From: Tyto alba
Taxonomy: Eukaryota > Chordata > Aves > Strigiformes > Tytonidae
Direction of reading: 5' to 3'
NCBI RefSeq assembly: GCF_018691265.1
Contig: NW_024881321.1
Span: forward strand, 13,581,387 to 13,645,386
DNA: 64,000 nucleotides
Of this stretch, positions 38,922 through 50,548 are shown piece by piece. How positions within the stretch are numbered: position 1 is the stretch's first letter; the number at the start of each line of letters is the position of its first letter. The position numbers and the translations under genes were made by a program. The notes under the pieces are model-generated. The model was not told where the DNA came from. It saw nothing but the letters and a program-made list of their open reading frames with translations, and made no database searches.

Positions 38922-38942
38922 TTTTTTTTTTTTTTTTTTTTT
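38922..38942 (+). repeat. Poly(T) tract, 21 bases
   Basis: Uninterrupted T21. It produces the Lys run in a short minus-strand frame at 38741-38971. Confidence 0.85.
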
Positions 38943-40593
38943 GTATCCGAGCAACTACCAGGAGAAAGCATTATCCATTCCTTATCTTGTGAGAAGGCCA
39001 GCGAAGTGCCATTACAGCTAGTGGATCACAAGTAGCAACCCTGACACTGAACCTCTGGGGAAAGGATGCGCAGGCAGATGCAGCTCAAGTGGTGAGATCA
39101 AGGCTAAGGCAGCCTTGCCTAACAGCATTACGCTGCCTGTAACTCACACAGCCCCTGGGTGGCAAAAGGTGCATCCGAGCTCTGTAGCTCTAACTGCTGT
39201 AGCAGTGCAAAGGAAGTTTTGCTTTCCAGTGAAGGACAGACAGCTGCTGTTAGTTCTCAGCAACGGCCTCACTTTCAATAAACAGAACGGTATTTTCTGA
39301 GATGTTTAAAGTATATAAATTCTTTCTCACCAGGCTTTGTGCTAGGAATGCTGATACAATACCAGACACATGAAACAATCTGTCATACTCACATAAAAAG
39401 TTGGACATTATATTTACCATTCCATTATTGAGTTTTCAGCTTGAAAATTACAGGACTTGTGTAAGTACATTCATACTGTTCTGAAGAAGGAAATGTTGTT
39501 TAAAATAGTTTGGGCAAGTTATTTCTGTGAGGTAAAAGAGATAAAACAAACTCTTTAGATCGTACCAAACATGAAAAGAAATAAAATGTTAGAATTAAAC
39601 TGTCATTGGATGACTGCTGTTAATGTTCACTGTCTTAATTACATTCCCCATGAAGGGGTCCAAAGGCAGAAGTTACCTAAGTATACATAATTGACAACAC
39701 AGAACTTTATTTTTAAGATTTATGCCTGTTTCCTACAAAAAAGCATAATCAAACCATGTCATATCTAATGTGTACACAGTAGAGATTGACAAAAGCACAT
39801 ACAATGTTATTCTCCATCTCCAAATTACTGATTTATCTAAAATGTTCTGTGTGGGGGAAAGTTATAAAGAATTTATGGAAGGGCAATGTCTAATTAGTAC
39901 CTGAAGTTGTACTGGGTTGCTGATTCTAATTAATAACACTTCCTAAGTGTGTTCAAAGGCATTTAAGTAAAATGAAAGTCTTCAGAAATGCATTGAAGCA
40001 TTTAATGTGTAGATACTGTAGTGATAAGCCTGCTATAAAAGCCTAAAATAGGTTAGATGAATTAGACTGGCAGATGAAACAGGGAGAAAGAAACCATAGG
40101 CAAATAAAATACACAGTCAGGTATGAAAGAAACGAATATTCTTGAAAATAAATACAGAGAAACAAAGAAGTGATTCAATTTGAGGAAAAGCTTGTGCTTG
40201 GTTATAAAACACTGTTTGCAGTATCATAGCTTTAAATATTCTTCATGCTATAAAGGAAAATGTATCCATATAACATAGCTGGTCTAGATTACAAACACCT
40301 TTATTTAGAAAAACTTAAAACTTTTTTTTTATAAAAGCAATTAATATTCCCTGGGGGAATGTGTTATGACATACATGTGTTATACTGAACCAGCTCCTTC
40401 TCTGATCAAACATATCAAATCCAAATAATCTGATCCTGCAAGAAATATTAGTATGCTATAGCATAAGTACACTTAGTTAGTGGAAAAAAATAAGGAGTTG
40501 TAGGGCATCTTGTGCTGTTAAAAACACCAAATGGCTTGTGACACCCTGTTCCCTGTTTCCTTACAACTATGCTCATATGTAATACCTAAGTTG

Positions 40594-40626
40594 TAGGGTT
40601 AGGTTAGGTAGGGTTAGGGTTAGGTG
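40594..40626 (+). repeat. Interstitial telomere-like TTAGGG tract
   Basis: About 33 bases of TTAGGG and its shortened variants (TAGGGTTAGGTTAGGTAGGG followed by TTAGGGTTAGG). It contains two canonical TTAGGG units and degenerate ones. Short interstitial telomeric sequences are known in vertebrate chromosomes and are usually put down to telomerase-linked repair of double-strand breaks or to old rearrangements. At this length, simple repeat drift is also possible. Confidence 0.8.
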
Positions 40627-41089
40627 AGATGAACTCCACCCTGAACATGGTTCTTGTCTTTCAGGTGTTACAATCTCTGAGTAGAATTTCACATGTTTAC
40701 ATAAATTAGCATATTAGAGGAAAAAACCCAAATATATTACACACATAATGTTTGGCTGAAGCATCCATGAAATCACATGTAGGGTTTTCCCTCTTCCTTG
40801 CACACACACAGCAGTAATCAGAGTGTCTCAGGGGAGCAAAGAGATTGCTGTTTATTTACACTGTTGGGTGTCCAGGAGGGATGATAAGAGCCCACTGAAG
40901 TTGCTGAGTGAGTAAGAAGTGAATTACACCTTTCGGAAGACTGACAGTGTGTGCCACCCAGCCTCCTGGGATGTGCATTCAAAGGTATGCTGTTCCCAAA
41001 AAAAACAAAGTAGGCAGTCTAAAGGCTGCATGCTAGCAATTAACTGCAAAGCCTGTAGCATACATTGGGGATGAAGGAAGTGGAACTCC

Positions 41090-41890
41090 AGAAAGGCTCG
41101 GGGACTTTTTTTTTTTTTTGGCATTTTCTGAGCAGTCTGAACACTGATGGAGAAACAACTCTGAGGCGACACCACTGAACAGGGGGGGAGTGGGGGGGAG
41201 TGAACTGCAACCGAGCAGCGATGAGCTCCCACTGCCCATGCTAAGCAGAAAGCTCCTCAGCTGCGCAGCAGGCCACAGACCTGACCTGTTTTAACACTTA
41301 ACCAGATTCCCCAGGGCTGGCCACCTGATCAGCTCAGCTTCAGTTAAGCAAATTCAGCGGAGCTGGAGGGAGGTGGAGAATCCCTCGCTCTGCAAGGCAG
41401 AAAGACAACGAGACAGAAGTTAAGGAAGTTCCCCATTAGATGACAAGCAATCTTCCCTTTTAACGTTTTTATAGACCTCTAATAGTAGTTCCCCCTGCAT
41501 AAACTTCAAGGAGGCTGGGTCTGCGTAAACATCCTCCCCTCGGCTGCGTCGGGCCTCTCGCTTATCCCCCGTTTGCAGCTGTGGCTCAGGAGGCAAACAG
41601 TGGTCATGCTGTTCTGTGCACAATGACAGACAAATAAAAGAACAAGCAAGCTTGGGAGATTTAAAATCTAGAGCTGAGGGACTTCTCCGAGTTTCAAGTT
41701 TCACTGCGACTCTGTGATCCTCCCACTAAATGCGAGGGCTGTTTTCTTCAATAAATTAAGCCCGTAATAAACATGTCTCCTCATGTCTCTCCAGAGCCCT
41801 TAGGGAACTCTGCAACGGCAAAGCGTAGAAATTTGCAGAAAGGTGTCCTCTGATGGATTTGACTTACACGGCATCAGTTGTTATAAACTG
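41090..41890. promoter_or_regulatory. CpG-enriched patch, candidate promoter or lncRNA start
   Basis: About twenty CpGs lie in 800 bases, densest at 41520-41570 where CCTCGGCTGCGTCGGGCC and CTCTCGC occur, in a window otherwise poor in CpG. The left part has two G7 runs (41182-41198) that could form a G-quadruplex. A 94-codon minus frame (41420-41704) lies inside it but shows no domain I recognise. AATAAA-like words occur at 41749-41775. This could be the CpG-rich start of a non-coding transcript, an alternative first exon of a gene outside the window, or an enhancer. It does not reach the density of a typical housekeeping CpG island. Confidence 0.3.
41182..41198 (+). repeat. Paired G7 runs
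   Basis: G7-AGT-G7, a possible G-quadruplex-forming tract inside the CpG-enriched patch. Only two long runs are present, so an intramolecular quadruplex would have to split each run. Confidence 0.6.
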
Positions 41891-43539
41891 CCAAGAAACA
41901 GGAAATGCGATGTCCCATGACACCCATGGACTCTAGCCATTAAAAATTGTTGTATCAAATGCATATTTGAGCTTTATTTCAAAGAAGTGTTTGATTCCAT
42001 CAAACTACTTTTGAGGAATAAAGGTTTATTTATAAGGACTTTTTTCCCTTTCATACATTCCTTGTACACTCAATTCAAAGTTCCACTCCTTAAGGGCATG
42101 AAAAAAACTTGTGCCTTAATTAGCAAATTTAGATTTCAAAAAGTATTTTCTCACAGAATAATGATTTTGGAATATATTAATTTGAAAATATGATCAAGAT
42201 TTTTCTAAAGTTGTAAAAGGCAAGACCAGGTGGTAACTGAACCTCACATCTGCATAGTCAGAGTAAGGATGAGGGAGGACAGGTTCAGTGTCTGGTCTCA
42301 GCAGAGTATTATTATGATACATATTGTATATGCAGAACCTCACTAACTCTCATAAATGTACTTACACGAACTGAGAAGTGCTTTATAAACTGTAATCAGC
42401 CCAACATTCAAAGCTTGCTGAAATTAGAGAGGATCTTTTTCTTTTCAGTGGGCTTAAGGTCAGGTCTTTTACATTCAGTATTTAAAAGTAAACTCAGGAA
42501 AGTCGCTGTTTGACCAGTTCTTGCCTTTCTCCTCACAAGGATCAATCTGCCCAGCCATTCTAAAAATCATGCAAGTCTCCTTTGACAATAAATATCAAAT
42601 CTCTACTACTATCAGAATTACACCTCATTTATAATTGAGCTGAATTTCTGTTTTATCTTATGTATCATCAGCAAAATGATTTTCCTAAATCTGAACTGCA
42701 GAATTTTTATTAGTAAGCTAAAAGTGAAAGTCAGAAACATGGATTTTCAGCTATTGCATTCACAGGGTTGGCAATTAGGAAAGCCATCTTTGACTTCTTA
42801 CCTGCACAGACAGGAAAGTCATTGCGAGGAAGTACAAGACCTCCTAGGCTTTTCAGAGTCATTCTTCTGATTATACTACCATAAATCTTACCTTTCTAAA
42901 ATATGTGAATGCAACTTGGAGTGATGAAAATGAAAACCAGTATCAAGATGGATGTTAAATACCCCTAACGCAGTAATTCTAATGCTTATTCACAAAGATA
43001 TGTTAGCTCTTTGTACACTTATCGGCTCAATGCTCCATAAAGTTAGTGATTCCAGTACAGTTAGTTATAGCTATCTGATTGCACTGTGTAATTTGGTTTG
43101 GACATGGATCCAACAAACTCTGTGAGGGTTCTGAACGCTGTCTGGATGGTCTAGCTAGATGAGTTATGACCAGTATGCCAGCTATCAGTGCAGCCTTTCA
43201 GAAAATCTCTATTATTATCAATGGGAACATAGTTGTTGCTTCATTTTGAAAATAAAAACAACAACAACAAAAATGTTTTTAAAGTTTTCAGGATTTATAC
43301 GACACAGAATACCTGCACAACAAAAACTGCAATGCCATTGAGATGAGCTGGAACTTTATGGAAGGAAGACACACAAAACTATGTAACAATTTTCTGAAAC
43401 AAAAAATGGTAGGTAAATTACTCACCTGTGCAGGGAAAATGTAAGCAACACCAAATATACCATCTTACTTAAATTATAAGATACGAGCACACACACCCAC
43501 ACAGATTTTAAAAGGGTGTTCTATGCAAGTTTATTATAG

Positions 43540-43581
43540 ATAAGGATATATAATAAAAAAAATACATAAGGATATATAATA
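43540..43581 (+). repeat. 16-base direct repeat
   Basis: ATAAGGATATATAATA occurs at 43540-43555 and again at 43566-43581, 26 bases apart, within AT-rich simple sequence. Confidence 0.9.
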
Positions 43582-46057
43582 GAAATATAAAAATAAGATA
43601 GGAATTAAGAATTTCCTACATTAGTCACTTTGCCAGCAATGTCGTATCTGTAAAACCTTGTTAATAAATGGATTATTACAAGAATATAAAGAATTAAAAG
43701 ACTTTCCGAAAAACTATCAAAGTGGAAATAAAGGCTGGATTAGGGGGTACCCCACAAAACAAAGTTCTGAATGGTTCATATTCTATTTATTAAATATTAA
43801 AGGAAGAATTAAACTAAACCAAATATTAAATAAAAGAAATCCTGTGCTATGTAGTTCATGTGCAGCAATGCTAGTGACTTATAAAAGACCTGGAAGTATC
43901 TTTGGCAGAATTTTATCCTCAGGATCCTGTAACAATTCATTGTGTATCCTGTGTTTACATATTGTGAAAGGACAAGAAAAGCCAAATTTACCTTGGTACC
44001 GTTTTATTAACTTGAGCAGACTTTTCAGCGATGGAAGAAATGGACCTTTTATCTTTCTTTATTATTGATTATATTACGGTCTTATACCTAATATCACTTC
44101 CTTTAACACTGGAAGCGTGGTTAATATTGTAGACAAGCAAGAACTGTACCTTCACAAACAATGCTATGACTGTCCGCTAATGGGTAACTTCGAAATGCTC
44201 ATAGATTTTTAGTTTGCATCCATGTTTATACTTGATTCAGACCTTCGGGCAGTACAGTATGTCAGAGGAGAACTGGGTGAAGATCAGTGTTGGTCTGCCT
44301 AGTGTCAGTAACTGTGTGCATTAATAACCAATCACTTTGGCTCTGATCCTTCCCTGTGCCCTGGGAGGATATGGGAGGTGACAAGAAACAAGTTCCTGGT
44401 CCCTTCTTCTCAACCTCAGCTCCCTACCCAGTGCTTACCCGGCAGCTCAGATTTGTGCCACTGACAGCGGGCTTTTCATGAGTCCAGGGTGAATGGATGC
44501 CTCTACTGTTGGTTGCTCCCACTTCTGCTCTTCTCTTGTACCCAGCATATCCCTAACGAGACCAGTGTCACATTTTGAGTTGGAGGGAATTACTTGAGAT
44601 TCTTTGGATCTTTGTGAGTGGCATATCAATTATCACACATGCTAATCTTCAGATGCACCCCATGTATGTTTATTATTACTATCAGAAAAAAATATGAACA
44701 ATTGATAACTTATATTAAATCAGAGTGGGTGAGGCTAGATTTTATTTCTGTTGGTGTGACAATCACTTTTTTTTCATTTTCGCCTTCCACTCAAAAATAT
44801 TGATAAAATTCTGTTTTTCAAGCCCAATCTTCTCTGATCTCCTTTTCAATTACAGAACTTTTGACATTCATATGATACAATATAGACTGAGGACAGCTTT
44901 TAGTTTAAAATCCTCTGCCAGCTGCATCTTCCTACAGTTTTGTTTACCTCCTGACATACTCAAAATTCTGTCTGGTTTTCTGAGTTACTTCTCAACTGGG
45001 GATTTAATCTTGAAACACATATACACACAACTTTCTTTAATTTGCTAAAAGTGATTGTCTGTAGAATTGGCACCAATGCTGTAAGATGTTCTGCAAATGC
45101 AGAGAGCAAGGCACATGGGATCTGGCTGTGACAGTGCGCTTTTGAAGTTATTGTCTATATAAACGGTGTCTGTAACCAAAATCTGAAATCAGACAATAAC
45201 AACAACGGGTGATGAGGTATTTTACCTCTTTTACTGGTAAATTGATAACAAGAATTAATATTTTTCTCTGACATTTTAACATATATTATCCTGAAAATTT
45301 AAAATTATGGTTAATTTCTCTTTTGATGCTTTTTATAAAGCTTCTTCACTCCTTGCATCTCTTTCTACAATCTTTATCATCCCTCTTTTCATATAATACT
45401 CAAAAATGTCATCCCAGGATAACCTTTTGTTTGACCTTTCAGCAGATAAATATCCTCTAAAGAAATCAAACTTATATTTTCCAATTTCCCACTTTCAAAT
45501 CATCAAGAGCAGGAAATATATGAAGAAATACTCTTCTGGTTCTTGCTCTCGAGCTCAAAACACCAAATTACCATTTGACCCATTTTAATAATATAAAACT
45601 ATTTTTCTTTTCTTTTAATCTCAAAAATGTCAATTAAACACTGTCAGTTATAATGACATCAAATGACATATCCTACTTCCTTTGATGAAAATTATTAGTT
45701 TAGAAATGCAGACCCATTTTTATGCACTTATTAATCATATCCTTTAAAAAATGAATAAACAAAGGAACAGATCTAGTACTTCCAAATACCAAAGGTGAAA
45801 AGTACATCATGGTATCATTATTGTCACTGAGAAAATCTTCAGAAAATTTGGATCGGGCCTATAAGATTAGACCAAATATGTCTGGTCTTGTTTCATTCCT
45901 TATTTTAATGGCTGGAAAATATGGAAGAATGCTACTTAAGGTACTACCTTTATACCAGTGAAAATGGTAAAAGTCAGGGGAGGCTTGAGCTAGCTGACCA
46001 TTGCTAGCTGGTGACTCACTGTACAAAATTTAGTCTTTTAAAAACCTAGCTGGAAAT

Positions 46058-46086
46058 AAAAAAAAAAAAAAAAAGGGGGGGGGGGG
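46058..46086 (+). repeat. A17G12 homopolymer junction
   Basis: Seventeen A run directly into twelve G, followed by a G-rich tail with three more GGG blocks up to about 46110. A potential G-quadruplex. Joined homopolymers of this kind are also prone to sequencing and assembly errors. Confidence 0.85.
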
Positions 46087-49000
46087 ACGGGCAGGCAGGG
46101 CGTAGCAGGGAAGGTTGAAAGTAGCTAAACAGTGATTTAGATGGAGTCATAATTTACACAAAATAAGAAAATCATGTACATGTTTAAAAGCTGGCCCATG
46201 GGAGGACACAAAGGGAATCCTATACAAACACTCACTGGTGTGCCTCTTCCCATCTCCTACATCTCAACTGACTTTAAAGCTAATTTTCATATGCAATGCC
46301 TATGAACTGATATTCTTAACTGCAATATTTACCTTAGGATTGATTCATGTCATTGGAAACCCTTACAAACACTACTCTCTGATATTTCTAGCTGTGTGCA
46401 AATGAAACAAGTTTCTTTCAAAGCCCACTGAAACTTCTCTGAGTCTTCCCTTGACTTTGCTCTTGATCTGGCCAAATGTGAAGAAAACATACTGGATAAT
46501 TTAGAGTTCCTTGGCAACAGTAGATGGTAAAATAAAATAAATAAATTAAAAAGTATAGATGTATTTTCTGTTGAATGTAGTTAAGAACTTTCCTGCCAAA
46601 AAAATTGTAACTTTGAACATAACTTCCCAGTGGGGAAGACTGGAGAAGTGAGATTTAAGACAAAAAACATGGGATAGAAAAGATAGACTGATTTTTACTT
46701 GCCGTTGCCTTAATTCTTAAAATAATTTGCTTTGATTTCCAGAAACTCTGTAGAGCAGGACACTTTCTGATAAATGCCATAGGATTGTAGTGACACCTCA
46801 AATAATTAAAAAATTAAAGGAGACTTTTGTATAATACATGAAACTAAGACAAATTAATAAAGATGGGATGTGAGTAGAATTTTTTGAAAGATCCCAATAT
46901 AAATGTCACTCAGCAGAGAGATTGTGGTGGTCTCATGTCAAAATAATCTTCTCCTATCAAGATCTGTATCTTTGCTCAGCAGAGGAAAATAGCAGCAGTG
47001 ATGAAGAATAAAAAAACACTGTTCCAATATCTAGTAACCTCCTTCAGTCAATCAAGGAGCAAAGTGGACTTTGTATGTAACAGCATCCACACCTCTTCAT
47101 CTGCCCAATCTGGGACTGGCAAAAAAATGACGTATCCTGGAGAGTATCACTGAACTAAATTGATATAAATTAAATGCATGCTCTGAGTGAGTTCAAGTAT
47201 TTGCTTTCCCAGATGGAGACAATTACATACAAGTATACAATGACAAAAAAAAATTTGACAGTGTTCTATGCATTTAGAGCATTTAATGACACCAGTTGTT
47301 TCTTGGCAAGACCTTGCATTACAGTTGCCTCACTGAATGTTATTTTTTAAAAAATGCAAATGTTTTGATTGAAAAATCTTTGATTTCAACGTTTGAAGTG
47401 CATGGCTGCACTATAGTTTATGACAAACTGCATGATGACTCCAACCAAGGCTGTCCCCTTGACATGACGAATAATGCAAAAAACTCACATTTTTTTCATT
47501 TATCTCTTTCAGTTTAACTGCACCTTGGAAGTCAGGATGCCAAATCAGGAAAACCTGATTCACAGTGACCCGTTCATCAGATCAGTACATCACTGCTTCC
47601 TTTCTACCTGTAAATTGTAAAAAACTTCTGATAAACAACTTAAATTGATTTTCAGTTAATGCAGGTGCTAGCAGATACTATTTTCAGAAAGAACTCCCTG
47701 TCCTAGACTACTAGACTCTTAGACTGAAGTCAGGACCAAGCATTTTCAAAATGAGTACTGATAAACCTTCATCAAGTTAGTGGAAACTTAGAAATGCTGG
47801 ACTTAAAACTTTTGATACTTAACTCCCACAAACATAAAAAGATAAAAGGTGTAACGTTTGGAAAGCATTTTGAAATCCTGACAGGAAAGAAAGTATGGAC
47901 AGTATGCAGAGCCTCTTCTAGAAGACTGCAGCCATAGCCCTGTACCTGCTATTATTTCTAAGGTAAAGGGTGATTCAGATGGCCCTCCCAGGCTGCAACA
48001 GCAGGCAGACTGGGGAAGACATTAAAGTGACTGCACTTGGATAATTTTAATGGTGCATTGACTCCTAAATGTTTCTGTGGGCAGGACCTGTGGTGCAGAG
48101 TCTGCCTAACCTTAGATATCACTAACTCTTCCCATTGACTTCATAGGCAACCCTGGGGAGCGGGAGGTCTGAAAGCTTACTGCTGTTTCAAACCTAAAGC
48201 AGGTATGTAAAAGTAGATGCCCTGACTTTTGCTTCAGTGATTCTGATGAGATAAGAGAAAAAGAAAGTAGTTTGGATCCAAACTTCATTATGATTTTATG
48301 TAAATTATTTTAAGTTAGCATTTTTACCCTCCAGTGCTCGAGGATCCTGAAGTTGAATTACTTTTTAAAGGTAATTTAGTAAACTTTCAAAGATTTCAGA
48401 AGCAAACATCATATTTGCTTGGAAATCCACACTGAAGGCAGGTGTATGTGTGTTCCAATATCATAAAAATCATCTTCCAATACCTTAATGTTCTTATTTT
48501 TCCACCTATCTCTCTATATTTGCATTATATAAACAGTAAATTCTCTCTCACTATAAAAAATCCCACCGGAAAATTACTTATTCAGGTAAGATTTTTTTAC
48601 AACATCTATAGGCTGATTGTCTAGTTGTTATGAAATGTTATTCAGACGTCTTTAAAAAGGACTACCTACAGGACAGTCTAAAGAAAAATCTAAAAAGATT
48701 GTGTTGATGGATGTAAGGAAGAAAAAAAATCGGGTAAATTAACTTGCACAGGATTTCACAGACATTTTATGGAACCCTGCTCTTTGTACTAAATTTATGG
48801 AATTTCTTCATAAAGGTAGATGCTTGCAAACTGACTCATCACTCTGCCTGAAAGAGCTCTCAAATTGCAAATATATACATATATACTAGAAAGCATTCTC
48901 CTGAAGCTGAAGTTCTGGCATCAGGTTAGACAGAAAAGGGAACCACGGAAAGCAGAAACCTCAGTCCTGAATCCTAAAAGGTTACTGTTCTCAGTAAAAA

Positions 49001-49249
49001 AGCTCAGCTATTTACAACATGAGGCACAAAAAGATACCAAACATCTTCCCCACAGCCAAAATGAATAACACATCTGGCTTTGATATTCATTCCCTTTCCA
49101 GCAAATAGCTACACTAAGTTAGAATTTTCAAAATGTCTATCACTTTACGTTTATAGATTTAATTTAATTTAAAACAAGGCTCATTGTATAAAAGCATCGT
49201 AGCTTCAAAGACAGGCTTCTTCAAAATTATAGTATGAGAGCTTCCCGTG

Positions 49250-49288
49250 GTTTCCATGGAAATGACCTTTCACTATTTCCATGGTAAT
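49250..49288. promoter_or_regulatory. Two RFX X-box-like palindromes 25 bp apart
   Basis: GTTTCCATGGAAAT at 49250-49263 and ATTTCCATGGTAAT at 49275-49288 share the CCATGG centre and A/T-rich arms of the RFX-factor X-box (family consensus close to GTTNCCATGGNAAC). The first contains the perfect 12-bp palindrome TTTCCATGGAAA; the second reads ATTACCATGGAAAT on the minus strand. Their centres are 25 bp apart. RFX proteins bind such imperfect inverted repeats, in ciliary gene promoters and in conserved non-coding elements. No gene start is visible nearby, so an enhancer would be the likely setting. Each site misses the ideal outer C or G on at least one side. Confidence 0.4.
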
Positions 49289-49803
49289 GGATCTAGTTTT
49301 ATGTATTTCTCTTTTATGAGACTTTATTATACCAACAAAGCTAACATCCAGAATATAGTCCTTAACTTATGGATGTGAACTCACTGAGGGAAATAATCTG
49401 ACTCCCAAGCCCCATGGGCACGCTAAGCTTTTGTATGTCTTTTAATACTGTGTGAGTAACAAGAGTTTTGAAAAAGATCACCTACTGCACATTGTCAGTA
49501 GAGAAATGATGATATATTCTGTTCATTGCTATGTTCCTAAAGGAGTCTCTGGATTCATCTGCTACAGTCTTTTCCAGACTGCTCCACCACTCCCAAAGGT
49601 AGAACAGCTGGAAAAAAAAAGAATGGATTGAGAGCTCAGAGTCTGTTACAAATTCCAGGCTGTTGATCATATCCTGCTGTGTAGTAAATATTTTGCTAGT
49701 GCACTTATTGAAAATCTATAGGTCTTTGAAATTACATATCCATAGGCTTGTTGATCTCTCTTTCAGAATTTATGCTTGAAATTGTTTTTCTCTTTCCTTT
49801 TTC

Positions 49804-49806
<3 letters not shown>

Positions 49807-49834
<28 letters not shown>
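49807..49834 (+). repeat. Poly(T) tract, 28 bases
   Basis: Uninterrupted T28. It yields a Lys-rich minus frame at 49763-49948 that is an artefact. Confidence 0.85.
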
Positions 49835-49835
<1 letters not shown>

Positions 49836-50511
49836 TCATTATGGTTATTGATGCTGTTATTGAAAGCTAAAATCCTCTTCTTCACCCTGGAGACAAAAAG
49901 AATGGAAGCAGTGGATTCAAAGCTGTAATACTGAGAGCAACAGAGCAACTAAGGTAGCCCTGTCCCCATCATCCTTTACACTCAGAGAAACCCAGCTAGA
50001 CCTAAGGTGTTAAGTGCCTTAAGGTGTTATGGAGATTGGTCTTGGACAGGACAGTACTGAGTTTCACATATAAAAATCCATACCCTCTGGAGAGATGTTC
50101 CAGTAAGGTGAAATTTGGAAGAAAATTCCAGAAATATTTCAATAAAGCTTCTTCCATCTCAGTCACAATATATAGGGTTTCATAATGAAGCAAATCCCAC
50201 CCATTCAGAAAAAGTAAACAAAATAAATCTGTGAGGAAATCCTTACAGAGGCTCAAATTCCTCAGAGAATGAGAAAAACACATAAATCTGATTGAGCAAT
50301 TTAGTCTGACTCATATATAATTGGTGATGATGCATAAGAAAGAAAGAATTCTAGCCTGTCATTCAGATTTGAGTTTTCTGGGCTAGTCGTTAGAAAAATA
50401 TCAGTTTATAGAGTAAGCTAGACACAAGTCAGACACAGGTGGCTGCAAGACAATGATTGTAGGTGACAAAGGTAAAAGAGCCACTTTTCAGCATAAAATT
50501 TAATTTTGATG

Positions 50512-50512
<1 letters not shown>

Positions 50513-50545
<33 letters not shown>
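50513..50545 (+). repeat. Poly(T) tract, 33 bases
   Basis: Uninterrupted T33, the second longest homopolymer in the window. Open frames on both strands across it (Phe run on plus, Lys run on minus) are spurious. Confidence 0.85.

Positions 50546-50548
<3 letters not shown>

Larger units (their letters stand above)
28921..40590. other. Long gene-free AT-rich region
   Basis: Over 11 kb with no supportable gene. It contains A19 at 30469-30487, A15 at 35487-35501, A22 at 35857-35878, a perfect hairpin at 36905-36923 and T21 at 38922-38942. The segments 34561-34730 and 39600-39960 have the balanced composition and homeodomain-like TTAATTA or SOX-like ACAATGG words often seen in conserved enhancers, which is a hint only. 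Confidence 0.55.
41891..49240. other. Gene-free AT-rich stretch
   Basis: No supportable gene. It holds an ACA triplet repeat near 43257-43270, a 16-base direct repeat (43540-43555 and 43566-43581) and an A17G12 homopolymer junction at 46058-46086. The 136-codon frame at 43658-44068 is long for this AT content but has no recognisable motif. Confidence 0.5.

Noticed and set aside
41420..41704. 94-codon minus frame in the CpG-enriched patch
   Set aside because: Tempting because of its location, but the translation shows no domain or signal peptide and its start is not supported.
43658..44068. 136-codon plus-strand open frame
   Set aside because: Long for the composition, but no recognisable motif, no start context or splice signals worth noting, and AT-biased residues throughout.
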